Shown in pieces: positions 38,954 through 48,397 of a stretch of DNA of 48,656 bases. Source of the DNA: Candidatus Peribacteraceae bacterium (GTDB lineage Bacteria > Patescibacteriota > Gracilibacteria > Peribacterales > Peribacteraceae). The stretch spans positions 1 to 48,656 of the forward strand of contig JASMHZ010000007.1 in assembly GCA_030750465.1 (NCBI GenBank). Direction: 5' to 3'. Positions within the stretch are counted from its first letter, which is position 1; each line of letters opens with the position of its first letter. The notes beneath the pieces were generated by a model, which was given only the letters and a program-made list of their open reading frames with translations, was not told the DNA's origin and searched no databases. Position numbers and translations under genes: made by a program.

Positions 38954-40909
38954 CTACATCCTCTCCGGCATCTCGAAGTGAAGCAAATCAGATGCATTTC
39001 GAATGACTTGCTGGCAAGCTTTTACAAGTGCAACTCTGAATGATTTAAGCGGTTCAGGTGCTTTGTTTACATCTTGTGATTGATAGAAGGTGTTTACGAG
39101 CTGAGTAAGTTGATCGAGTGAGTTTGCGATCTTATGAGGTGAGTTGCTTCTCATAGCCTCGCTGACGGTATTTGGGAACATAGAGAGAAGAACCAACATC
39201 TTCTTTTCCACCTGAGATATGTCTGCAGGAACTTCAAATTTTTCCGAGTAATCTTCCGCTTTCTTCAAAATACTTCCAAGTCTGCAGTAAGTATATTGGA
39301 TATAAGGGCATCCGCCGGACTCAAGCGACTTCGCCGCATCGGGATTAAATTCAATGTCTTTTTCTCGATCCTGTCTTAAGTCATTGTAAATCACAGTGCC
39401 GATTCCGACTTTGTTGGCAATATCTTGTTCTTCATCGTTCAGATCGGAACTTTCGCCAAGGTCTGTCTTTCGCTTTTGGATCAATTCTTTTGCAGCCGAG
39501 ATAGATTCATCCAGGATATCATTTAGCAAGATTACTTTTCCTTCTCGTGTCTTCATCTTCTTCCCTTCCATATTCAAATGGCCGAATGAAACATGGACAG
39601 CTTTACCCAGCTTGCAGTAATCCAGTTGATCGACAATGTTAAATAACATCATAAAGTGCGGGCGTTGTTCTTTGCCTACCGCATAAATAATCTTCTCTGC
39701 TCCCAATTCCTCAGCTCGGTATCTGATGGTTGCAACATCACGGGTCAGATACAAAGTACCTCCGTTTGGTTTGACGATTATTTCATCCTTCCAAACCATA
39801 TCTTCTGCCTTATCATCCTTGTTAACTCTTGTTTTCATTACATTTGGATTTTCTTTGCCGGTACTCGGGTCAGATAGAGTTTGGCCAGGGAAAACAATCG
39901 CACCTTCTTCACCTTTTTTGAATACTTCTAGATTTAGACCGTCTTCTGTAACGGCAGGCATCTTGTCATCGTAAAAACTTTCTCCCATCATACCATCGAA
40001 AGGAATTTGGATTTTGTCGTAAACTTTGTAAAAACACTCCATGCTCCAATCCCGAATCTTGAACCAAAGGTCAATCAATTCATCATCTCCCTGCTCAAGC
40101 TTTAGCGATAACTCCCGTGCTTCGTCCATTGCTTTGGGGTCCTTGATCGACTCTTCACCGAACTTCCTATAAATGTGCATAAGAGTTCCAGAGGGATCAG
40201 TCTCCAATTCTTTTTTAAACTCATCCCCTCGCTCAGACATCTCTTTATTATATTGGTAAATAACTTTACCGAATGTAGTACCCGTATCGCCTAAGTGATT
40301 TATTCCAAAACTCACGTATCCTCCTGCTTCATAAATCTTGTAAAGCGAGTATCCAATTATTGTTGAACGCAGATGTCCAGCAGTCATATTCTTTGCAATA
40401 TTCGGGGCTGAGTAATCCAGAATAACGACTTTTCCATCACCTTCATTAAACGAACCGAAATCATCAGAAAGTTTCTTGATTTCATCTAGCACTCTCGCAA
40501 AGTATGACGCGTGATTAAGTTTTATATTCACAAATGCTCCGCCCTTAAGAGGGATTACATCAACTTCATTTACTGAATCAAGTTTCTTGATCTCATCAGC
40601 TAAGCCTTTGGCAACTTCTTCCGGATCTTTACCTGCCTCTCGTGCGACGCTTCCTACGTTAAATGCAAGATCAACATCCTCGGTACCTTTCAGTTTTGAC
40701 GGGGGTTGAGTGATCTTGAAAGCCTCGGGGTTAAGTCCAAGTTTCTTGGCAATTGCTTCAACGTCAGTAACAAGTTTATAAAATGAGTAATCTCCAAGAG
40801 AGGGGAGGGCTCTCTTCTTTGAATCAGTAATCTTCTTCTTTAGATCAGACTTAACTTGGGTATCAAGTTTACTGTTGAATTCTGCCAATTTGTCTTTGCC
40901 TGAGGGCAT
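38954..40909 (-). CDS. argS: arginyl-tRNA synthetase
   Basis: DYSAPNIAKNMTAGHLRSTIIGYSLYKIYEAGG, MKTREGKVILLNDIL. Confidence 0.92.
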   Translation of the reverse strand: MPSGKDKLAEFNSKLDTQVKSDLKKKITDSKKRALPSLGDYSFYKLVTDVEAIAKKLGLNPEAFKITQPPSKLKGTEDVDLAFNVGSVAREAGKDPEEVAKGLADEIKKLDSVNEVDVIPLKGGAFVNIKLNHASYFARVLDEIKKLSDDFGSFNEGDGKVVILDYSAPNIAKNMTAGHLRSTIIGYSLYKIYEAGGYVSFGINHLGDTGTTFGKVIYQYNKEMSERGDEFKKELETDPSGTLMHIYRKFGEESIKDPKAMDEARELSLKLEQGDDELIDLWFKIRDWSMECFYKVYDKIQIPFDGMMGESFYDDKMPAVTEDGLNLEVFKKGEEGAIVFPGQTLSDPSTGKENPNVMKTRVNKDDKAEDMVWKDEIIVKPNGGTLYLTRDVATIRYRAEELGAEKIIYAVGKEQRPHFMMLFNIVDQLDYCKLGKAVHVSFGHLNMEGKKMKTREGKVILLNDILDESISAAKELIQKRKTDLGESSDLNDEEQDIANKVGIGTVIYNDLRQDREKDIEFNPDAAKSLESGGCPYIQYTYCRLGSILKKAEDYSEKFEVPADISQVEKKMLVLLSMFPNTVSEAMRSNSPHKIANSLDQLTQLVNTFYQSQDVNKAPEPLKSFRVALVKACQQVIRNASDLLHFEMPERM

Positions 40910-40965
40910 TATGGGATAAAGATAGCAGTCTGGCGGGGATTTTGCATTAAGATTTGGTCAATTAA

Positions 40966-41075
40966 CTAGTCACAGGTCACAGGTCGCTGGTCGCAAGAAT
41001 GGTCACAAGTCGCAAGTCGAAGGTCCTGTGACATGTGACCTGAGACCAAGCTTGTGACTTGTGACTTGAGACATT
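40966..41075. repeat. 7-nt-period repeat array (GTCACAG/GTCGCAA) in inverted halves
   Basis: GTCACAG GTCACAG GTCGCTG GTCGCAA ... GTGACTT GTGACTT. Confidence 0.85.
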
Positions 41076-41113
41076 TTCTCAATTATCAAAACTTATTTTT
41101 TTCCACGTCAAAA

Positions 41114-41135
41114 ACGCGGCGCACAGGCGCCGCGT
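41114..41135 (-). terminator. intrinsic terminator
   Basis: ACGCGGCGC ACAG GCGCCGCGT, followed by TTTT on the minus strand. Confidence 0.75.
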
Positions 41136-41158
41136 CTTGATTGCCAACCTTTGAGGGG

Positions 41159-41536
41159 TCAGCCGTTCTGCTTGAATACCACATCAATTCCAGCTTCCTT
41201 AGCCGATTTCTGTATCACTTCTTCAACATCGTACTCATCTGAACTTTCATTATAACTCTGCACTTCCAATGGAGGATTGTCAGGAGGAATGTAATATTCA
41301 TCCAATAAGTGTTGAAGCTCATAAGGCTCCTTATCAAGCTCATTCCAAATCAGCCTGCATTTATAGGATTTTTTTGGATTCTTAAGATGAAGGGAGCCGG
41401 GCAATCTGAAGACCCTTGTTACATCTTTTGCCCCAGGGTCTCCATCAAAGTGTTGAATCAGATACTTAGTTGTCCAATGATGCATCTCTACACCCTTTGG
41501 TCCTCCAACTGGATTAACACGCCATATGGGTTGCAA
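41159..41536 (-). pseudogene. C-terminal fragment of a RepB/PrimPol-like primase
   Basis: HFDGDPGAKDVTRVFRLPGSLHLKNP; reading extends upstream as LPPHAIIDTKNGLQPIW without an intact N-terminus. Confidence 0.55.
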
Positions 41537-41684
41537 ACCATTTTTTGTATCGATGATTGCGTGTGGTGGAAGCTTTGCGCAAAATGACTGTGGCGGAAAT
41601 AAGAGAGTTAATTGAACAGCACCAAGAAATATTTAAAAGACACGGCCTAGTTTTGGAGCAGAGGAATTTGCAGTATAGAGGACC

Positions 41685-43904
41685 TTAAACTTCGCACACA
41701 AAACCAAATCTCTTATTCAGCCTCTTATTTACCCTATCAACCATTTTTGCGTCTCCCGAAAATCTTCTTTCAACCCGCGGGCACACACGATCCATAATCT
41801 TTTTGGATTCTTCCGACAGTTCACTGCTTTCTGTTACGACTATTGACGGAGGCAGACTTGCTTCGGGATTCTGATCTAAACCGGAACCCTCTTGTCCCGG
41901 ATTCAGCGGCGGTGTGGCTTTGGGTGCAGAAGACTTTTTGAATCTAAATTTTTGAGCTTCTTTTACTCGCTTTGCGTAGGCTTTATAAGTTGGGTTTTGC
42001 ACCTTCTTTATTTTTGGTCCGGCATTGCGATTTGTTTGCGATCTTTTGACGCCTCTTCCTTTTATCAGGCTTGATCTCCTGTTTCTGGCGCTACCCTTTC
42101 CGGATGCTGCGGTTGTAAAGTTCCATGTTGTCGCATCAGTAATGCCTGCGTAGCTCCTGCCGTTTGCATCATAGAAAGCCATTGCATCTATCTTTATGTA
42201 ATAACTTATGGATGAATCGAGGTCGGCGACAGGATCGATAGTAACTGTAGTTGTTCCGCACCCCGTAACAGTGCCGGTAGCAGTACTGACCTGTTCGACT
42301 ACGGAGTCACCGGAAGTTTTGTAAATGGTTACGTATCCCGTACCCGTTAGTCCTGTTGTTTCCGAAAAAGTAATTTCCAAATTCGATGTAGCGGTTACAT
42401 CAGTGGCATTATCCGTGGGGGACAGAGTGGATGCTGTGGGATTGGTCTCGTCTGCAGTTGTAAAGCTCCAGGTGGTAGTATCAGAGATTCCCGCGTAATG
42501 ATTGCCGGATGCATCGGGTGCAAAGTTTGAGTCTACTTGTACATAGTAAGCGGTAAGCTCATCCAGATCCGAACTGGGATTGATGGTAAGGTCAGTTGTT
42601 CCGGAGCCTGTTACACCGCCGGTTGCAGCACTTATTTGCTCCACTATCGAGTCGTCTGATCCTTTGTAAATCGTCAGATATCCTGTCCCTGTCGATTCAA
42701 TGGTCTCGTTGAAAGTCATAGTCAGGTTACTGTTCGTAGCAATTCCCGTTGCATCATCCGCAGGCGTCTTGCTTGAAAGAGTTGGAGCGGTGGTGTCTGT
42801 TGCAGACTTATACCAGGCTATATCGCCCGACCATGATTGCTTGGGTCCGACGACAACATCCTTAATACCGTCTCCATCTATGTCTCCGACATGCAAGAAG
42901 CCGACATTTGTCTGATCGGCATCTATGGTTCGTTTTGTGAAATTGCCCGAGCCGTCATTTTCGTACCAAAGAACATCATCGTCATTACTGGCTACCAAAA
43001 TGATATCGTTATCTCCGTCTCCATCCAGATCATCCACAAAGGCATCATCCGGACCGTCCACTCCGCTGGTGAAAATTTCATTCTCGGTAAATGATTCGCT
43101 GCCGTCATTTTCGAACCATGACAATTGGTCGCTTGTGGATATGGCTACAACATCAAGGTCATTATCGCCGTCCATATCTTTTACCTGGACTGCCTGAACG
43201 CTGGTGAATGTCGCATCAATATCAATTTCGGTGAAGCTCTCGCTTCCGTCGTTATTATACCATTGAACGCCGTCGCTTGAGGAACCGACAACGACGTCTA
43301 TGTCGCCGTCTTCATCCAAATCCACTGCATCCACAACCCAGGCTCCGCTACAGTCACTGTCGATTGTTGTTTTTGTAAATGATTCAGATCCGTTGTTATC
43401 GTACCAAAGCACATCTCCAAGAGTGAAAACCATAACGACCACATCCAGATCATCGTCGCCGTCAACATCTATAACTTCCAGATCAACTGCTCCATTGATT
43501 GATGCATCGATTGATTTCTCGGTAAAACTTTCTGATCCGTTGTTGTCGTACCAAACAACTTTGTCTCCGCCGTTTGCCGCAGCAAGTACCACATCCAGAT
43601 CGCCGTCTTCATCCAAGTCGATGGGATGCACCGTTTGCGGATCGGTAAAACTTCCATCGATGTCGGTCTTGGTAAAACTTTCCGATCCGTCGTTTTTGTA
43701 CCAAACCACTTCATCATACGCGGTGTCCGCAGAAATAATATCTGCATCACCGTCTTCATCCAGATCGATAATGTAAAGAGTATTTGTTCTGTAGTTCGAT
43801 TGAATCACGCTTTCTGTAAATGTAAGTACGGCTGCTATTCCCAAAGAAATTGGTACGAGAAGTATCAGTAATACGGCGCATATTTTCAGTCGGATGTGAC
43901 TCAT
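41685..43904 (-). CDS. secreted FG-GAP/VCBS repeat protein with two Big_5-like domains and C-terminal C-x28-C motif
   Basis: Seven D-x-D-x-D-G-D-x-D units; two TLSPTDNATDV/TPADDATGI..SNLEITFSE domains; tail CPRVERRFSGDAKMVDRVNKRLNKRFGFVC. Confidence 0.8.
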   Translation of the reverse strand: MSHIRLKICAVLLILLVPISLGIAAVLTFTESVIQSNYRTNTLYIIDLDEDGDADIISADTAYDEVVWYKNDGSESFTKTDIDGSFTDPQTVHPIDLDEDGDLDVVLAAANGGDKVVWYDNNGSESFTEKSIDASINGAVDLEVIDVDGDDDLDVVVMVFTLGDVLWYDNNGSESFTKTTIDSDCSGAWVVDAVDLDEDGDIDVVVGSSSDGVQWYNNDGSESFTEIDIDATFTSVQAVQVKDMDGDNDLDVVAISTSDQLSWFENDGSESFTENEIFTSGVDGPDDAFVDDLDGDGDNDIILVASNDDDVLWYENDGSGNFTKRTIDADQTNVGFLHVGDIDGDGIKDVVVGPKQSWSGDIAWYKSATDTTAPTLSSKTPADDATGIATNSNLTMTFNETIESTGTGYLTIYKGSDDSIVEQISAATGGVTGSGTTDLTINPSSDLDELTAYYVQVDSNFAPDASGNHYAGISDTTTWSFTTADETNPTASTLSPTDNATDVTATSNLEITFSETTGLTGTGYVTIYKTSGDSVVEQVSTATGTVTGCGTTTVTIDPVADLDSSISYYIKIDAMAFYDANGRSYAGITDATTWNFTTAASGKGSARNRRSSLIKGRGVKRSQTNRNAGPKIKKVQNPTYKAYAKRVKEAQKFRFKKSSAPKATPPLNPGQEGSGLDQNPEASLPPSIVVTESSELSEESKKIMDRVCPRVERRFSGDAKMVDRVNKRLNKRFGFVCEV

Positions 43905-44108
43905 GAAACAGCAACGGGTTAATCGCTATTAGCGCACATGCTAGACAAAAAATCACTGCCTGTACATATAATTTATTCGGTGTGTTGGGTTTGGTTTACT
44001 TGGGGGAGCATTTTTAAAATATTGAAACCAAATTATCTCCGGTATTTGCATGCATATGAGTTAATTTTAATTATAATAGATGAGTTCATTTTGCTCGTTT
44101 AAATCTTC

Positions 44109-44496
44109 GGGGATGAATTGGTATCGACTTCGTGATTTCCTGAGTTCGATGTTTCTGTTCAGCTTGGCAACGGTAGCTGTTACCCACTTGTTGCACGAAT
44201 AATTGCAAAAACTGCAAAAGTTCCTGAGGTGTTCATAAGAGCGTTTTCGCCTTCTTATGCCCTCGCCTAGTTCCGCTCAGCGGAACGCGCTCTCCCATTG
44301 ATTCTCGCTATTTGGATAGAGCGTCATCAGCGAGACGTAACTTAACTTGATGTGATTGAGTCTACGTACTTAAGCATCAACCCTTCTTAGTACTTCTCGT
44401 TCTCTCTTTATTCTAAGAAGTATCAGAGAGTTCATAACAGTATGAACACTTACTTCAGCACGTAGCACCCGGGTTCAATTCCCGGCATCTCCACCA
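44109..44496 (+). ncRNA. ssrA: tmRNA (ssrA)
   Basis: 5' GGGGATGAATTGGTATCGAC; 3' GGGTTCAATTCCCGGCATCTCCACCA; tag frame ending SYALA-TAG at 44268-44270. Confidence 0.93.
44483..44496 (+). repeat. direct repeat, ssrA copy
   Basis: CGGCATCTCCACCA, identical to 48176-48189. Confidence 0.85.
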
Positions 44497-44587
44497 CAGT
44501 ATTATGGCTTCATAAAGCAATTTAAAGCTATATTGCTATAAATGACATAATATGTTATATTACATATGTCTATTTACCCCATATCAT

Positions 44588-44830
44588 ATGTCAGAGAAAC
44601 CTAATGAAACCTTGGAAGAAAAAAATGCACGACTACTTGAGGAAAATGCCAACTTACAACAAAGGGTTGCAGATCTTGAACATGACTTAACTGTAATGAG
44701 ATCGCAAGAACAACAGATGGCTGCATACCATCGTGGCTCTACTCCTGCACCAGGAGCGACGCATGCTATTGAAAAAATAAGGCATCAGCAATCTGATCAG
44801 ATCCTCGAAGAGGGCGATGTGCAAACTTAG
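44588..44830 (+). CDS. small coiled-coil protein
   Basis: MSEKPNETLEEKNARLLEENANLQQRVADLEHDL heptads. Confidence 0.6.
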   Translation: MSEKPNETLEEKNARLLEENANLQQRVADLEHDLTVMRSQEQQMAAYHRGSTPAPGATHAIEKIRHQQSDQILEEGDVQT

Positions 44831-44873
44831 TTGAAATTCAGACTTATTTCCATTCTAGAATCAACTTGTTAAG

Positions 44874-44905
44874 TTGGTTCCAATTATTTCGTACAAGGTC
44901 CACCA
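44874..44905 (+). repeat. 32-nt att-like motif, copy 2
   Basis: TTGGTTCCAATTATTTCGTACAAGGTCCACCA. Confidence 0.6.
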
Positions 44906-44913
44906 AATCTTCT

Positions 44914-46080
44914 TTATATATCGCTACCATTGAATAAACTCAGATAATTATTGTACATGTACGATTGATCATATTTCTTATCTTGTTGCTTTGGCATCAA
45001 AATACCCAAATCAATAAAACGATCAATAACTGTTTGTGCCCCTGCTCGCGTGAAGCCTGTCCACTTTTGAACAAGTGCTGTATTTACAATCGGCTGACCG
45101 TATAACTGAGGAAGAACTTTTATGGCGCTATCAGATGCTCGTTTGCTGAGTGTCTGTATCTTTGCCATATCTTTCTCTTTAAGCACTGTTATTTTTCCAA
45201 CAATATCTATGGCTTCGTCTGCAATTTCGATTACACCGTCCAAGAAGAATTCCACCCAGTCAGAAACGTGTCCAGTATGATACCCGAACAATTTTTCGTA
45301 GTAGATTTTCTGATGTTTTCTGAAATACGAAGAGAGAAACAAAACTGGTTTATCCAAAAAGCCTTCTTTCCACAGGTAAAAAGTGATGAGCATACGACCC
45401 GTTCTTCCATTTCCATCCAAAAAGGGGTGGATAGTCTCAAATTGAGCATGGAGGATGCCTGACTTTATCACTGTTGGTGTTGGGTCATTTGAATGCAAGT
45501 ACTGCTCCAAATCATCAAGTGCTTTCTGCATTTCGGATACAGGAGGTGGAACAAAATGAGCATTATCCGGACGTGTTCCACCAATCCAGTTTTGACTTTT
45601 ACGGAATTCTCCCGGATTAGCAAAGTGTGTCACTCTGGCGCTGTCCATAAGCTCCTTGTGCAATTCTCGAACGAAACGGAGAGACATAGGAAAGTCTTCC
45701 TCTCTTATTCGCTTCATACCATAATTCAGCGCCTGAATGTAATGGAGAATATCATCAACGTCTTCTGAAATATTTTCATTCATTCGTACCTCCGCTTCTA
45801 TAGCATCTATCATCGTTGCTTTTGTACCTTCAATTTGACTGGATGCAGCCGCGTCTTTACGCAGGTACATAAGCAGAAAAAAATCTACATCGGGTAGCAA
45901 TCTGGTGATTCCATCCAGTTTTCCCAGCAAGCGTGTCGCCTCAATATTTTTTTTGAGAATTTTTGCATTGAACATAAATCCACCCTTTGGCGGGAAAGTT
46001 TTTGGGATAAAGGCATCGAAGCCTTCTGTTTGCCTGCGCATAGTTCCCAGTATGATAGGTTCCATTAGGTTTGTTGGCAT
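44914..46080 (-). CDS. Fic-domain protein with N-terminal inhibitory motif and C-terminal winged helix
   Basis: HPFLDGNGRTGRMLI; SSQIEGTKA inhibitory-type motif. Confidence 0.92.
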   Translation of the reverse strand: MPTNLMEPIILGTMRRQTEGFDAFIPKTFPPKGGFMFNAKILKKNIEATRLLGKLDGITRLLPDVDFFLLMYLRKDAAASSQIEGTKATMIDAIEAEVRMNENISEDVDDILHYIQALNYGMKRIREEDFPMSLRFVRELHKELMDSARVTHFANPGEFRKSQNWIGGTRPDNAHFVPPPVSEMQKALDDLEQYLHSNDPTPTVIKSGILHAQFETIHPFLDGNGRTGRMLITFYLWKEGFLDKPVLFLSSYFRKHQKIYYEKLFGYHTGHVSDWVEFFLDGVIEIADEAIDIVGKITVLKEKDMAKIQTLSKRASDSAIKVLPQLYGQPIVNTALVQKWTGFTRAGAQTVIDRFIDLGILMPKQQDKKYDQSYMYNNYLSLFNGSDI

Positions 46081-46196
46081 TGGAATAAGAATGTATACAA
46101 AGTATACTGGTTTGTATGCATTGGGTCAAGAGGTGAAAACAGCCTTAGAAAGCAAATTCTCAAGCATTTTTACTGATTTATTTATGATATGCTTTC

Positions 46197-47102
46197 ATGA
46201 GTATGAAAATCATACTGGTCATTTCCGACTCCAAAGGAAAGAACATCGTCTTTATAACTGACGATGGCTCATCACATTCCCTGAGTGAAGCCATTAAACT
46301 TACAAGAGCAGAGAAGATACATGGTGTACACATTGTAAAGACAGGAAGAGGATCATATCTTCGTGGCAATCCCAATGAAACAGAAATGGACAATCTCGAC
46401 GAACTTTCGATGTCAGCAAACCATGTGCATCTTTCTATTCGTGACTTCGCTTGCATTGCCTCTCTTTCAAGAAAGAAGCGCAAAGTCTGCTTACATCACC
46501 TTGAGCTTCATGGAAGTATGATTGAAGGGAGAGGAAACGATGTCATTTATGTAGAAGGGCATCCTCTAATCACACGCGAAAAAGTAACAGCAACATTGCA
46601 ACCATATACGAAGATCATTCTCGCAGCTGCCAAAGAATTTTCCATTGATCCAAACATACTTGGGGCAATTCTCATTGACGAAGTAGCACGTGCAGCACCT
46701 TGGGAAAAAATATTGGATAAACTTGTCATTGTCGGGAGAAATTCATCAGCTGGCATAGCTCAAGTCACAATGGATACAGCAAAAGATGTCATCAAATCAG
46801 GTTATTACAATCCCAATCATTCTGACAAGAAACTGACACCAGAAATTATTCATAAAACATCAAGAAGACACATATATGACTATGTAATACAGCCACATCA
46901 CAACATTCGCTTTGCTTCAGCAAGAATTAGGCAAACAATCGATTATTGGGAACATGCAGTAAATATTTCTCAAAAACCTGACATCCTTGGAACGCTCTAT
47001 AGCCAAGGCTTAGGAGATCCGAAAGCACATCCTACTCCGAGCGATAGAGGCTTGCAGATTGCGGAGGAGTTTTATTCATTTTTTCAAGAAATTCTCAAAT
47101 GA
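46197..47102 (+). CDS. DUF3892-like N-terminus plus lysozyme/transglycosylase-like C-terminus
   Basis: SYLRGNPNETEMDNLDELS; FSIDPNILGAILIDEVAR, GRNSSAGIAQVTMDTAKDVI. Confidence 0.55.
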   Translation: MSMKIILVISDSKGKNIVFITDDGSSHSLSEAIKLTRAEKIHGVHIVKTGRGSYLRGNPNETEMDNLDELSMSANHVHLSIRDFACIASLSRKKRKVCLHHLELHGSMIEGRGNDVIYVEGHPLITREKVTATLQPYTKIILAAAKEFSIDPNILGAILIDEVARAAPWEKILDKLVIVGRNSSAGIAQVTMDTAKDVIKSGYYNPNHSDKKLTPEIIHKTSRRHIYDYVIQPHHNIRFASARIRQTIDYWEHAVNISQKPDILGTLYSQGLGDPKAHPTPSDRGLQIAEEFYSFFQEILK

Positions 47103-47424
47103 TTACTTCGCTTTTTTGGTCGGCTTTTTTCCTGATGACAATGCTGCCCATTGTCCTGTACACAAGAAAGTGTAACCAGACAATACGCACCACTCTTGCA
47201 ACAATATGGTGTTTCTCTGTAGTGATAGTCTATACGTATGCAGGAATTATATTTTTTTTGCTGGATTGAGACACCGTATGGCTTGATACCACTTTTTTTG
47301 GAACGTATTCCTACAAATTCTTAATCCTAAGACCCATTAAACTCCAATCTCCATAAATAATAATCGGGTATGGCATTGTGACCACAGACTTTTTGGCTTA
47401 AATAAGCCAAATAATTAATTTCTG

Positions 47425-48090
47425 TTATGCGATTTTTGTCGCCCAAATGACGTAGTGGTCGTACTTGTTTATTGGAATTTTCCCTTCCACTTTCTTCACC
47501 TGAAACTTGGAGAACATTTTCTCTACCTTCTGTTCATTAAAATGAAAATGTGGAATGCCAATCTCTGCACCTTTCGTGGGAATGAATGTATGAGATTCCA
47601 CTTGCTTCCCATCTTTTCTATGATGACTCATAGCTAATCGTGGAGCGGTGCACAAAAAAATGCCATTTGGTTTCATGCTCCCCCATATTGTTGCGATCAC
47701 TCGTTGTACATCTTTTTCATATACATGATGGATGACATTGATCGACAAGACGCCATCGAACTTCTCTTTAGGATACTTGAAGTCACTAAAATCTTCCAAT
47801 GTAACAACAGCATGCAATCCTTCATCTTCCAGCCATTTCTCTGTGGCAATTACCGCCTCATTTGAACCATCGAATGCGGTAACATTGAAACCGTTCTTCG
47901 CAAGGTACACCGTATGCCTTCCCATACCACAACCGATGTCCAGCACCTCTGCGTCCTGTGGAAGCTGCTCAGCAAATTTCACTACATCAGGCATCACTTC
48001 TTTCCACGCAGCTTCCCCTGTGGCAGCGTTCATATTCTTCCAATAGTTGTGCAAATGCCCTAATGCCGATTGAGGTCTTTTTAAGGTCAT
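47425..48090 (-). CDS. class I SAM-dependent methyltransferase
   Basis: AEVLDIGCGMGRHTVYLAKNGFNVTAFDGS. Confidence 0.88.
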   Translation of the reverse strand: MTLKRPQSALGHLHNYWKNMNAATGEAAWKEVMPDVVKFAEQLPQDAEVLDIGCGMGRHTVYLAKNGFNVTAFDGSNEAVIATEKWLEDEGLHAVVTLEDFSDFKYPKEKFDGVLSINVIHHVYEKDVQRVIATIWGSMKPNGIFLCTAPRLAMSHHRKDGKQVESHTFIPTKGAEIGIPHFHFNEQKVEKMFSKFQVKKVEGKIPINKYDHYVIWATKIA

Positions 48091-48175
48091 GTCTCAGAAT
48101 ATCACAAACCCTTGCAACCAACATCTTTTTGTGAAGAACTTTACACCTCCATACAGAATATGTAGTAATCAGTTA

Positions 48176-48189
48176 CGGCATCTCCACCA
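48176..48189 (+). repeat. direct repeat of the ssrA 3' end
   Basis: CGGCATCTCCACCA. Confidence 0.85.
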
Positions 48190-48192
48190 AAT

Positions 48193-48219
48193 TTGACAAA
48201 TAATTACAACTATTATATT
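48193..48219 (+). promoter_or_regulatory. sigma70-like promoter for the tRNA-like gene
   Basis: TTGACA, 15 nt, TATATT (or 17 nt to TATTGA). Confidence 0.45.
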
Positions 48220-48275
48220 GAATCTTTATCAAAGATTGCTACACTTGCTTGCCCTATTCTTCGGAATGGGTAGCT

Positions 48276-48394
48276 AGGGGTGTAGCTCAGTTGGTAGAGC
48301 ATCGGTTCAGTGCTCCGCTAGTCGTTTGGCTCAGGGCCAAAAGAGACGGTTGGAGTGCCCCCGAAGGTCGCTGGTTCGAGTCCAGCCACCCCTA
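48276..48394 (+). tRNA. tRNA-like gene with ~46-nt hairpin insertion in the anticodon loop; identity undetermined
   Basis: AGGGGTG TA GCTC AGTTGGTA GAGC A TCGG[..]CCGA AGGTC GCTGG TTCGAGT CCAGC CACCCCT A; all other arms canonical. Confidence 0.65.
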
Positions 48395-48397
48395 CTT

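Noticed and set aside
5109-41075. Heptamer arrays as CRISPR
   Set aside because: Units are 7-8 nt without spacers of regular length, and no cas genes are present.
43300-43776. Ser/Thr-rich ORFs opposite the FG-GAP gene
   Set aside because: Composition results from the antisense of Asp/Gly-rich repeats.
44874-44905. Classical integron attC site
   Set aside because: GTTAAGT at 44869 fits GTTRRRY by itself, but the other copies lack matching R''/R' boxes and no IntI is present.
48276-48394. Group I intron in the tRNA
   Set aside because: The ~46-nt insert is far too short for a group I core.
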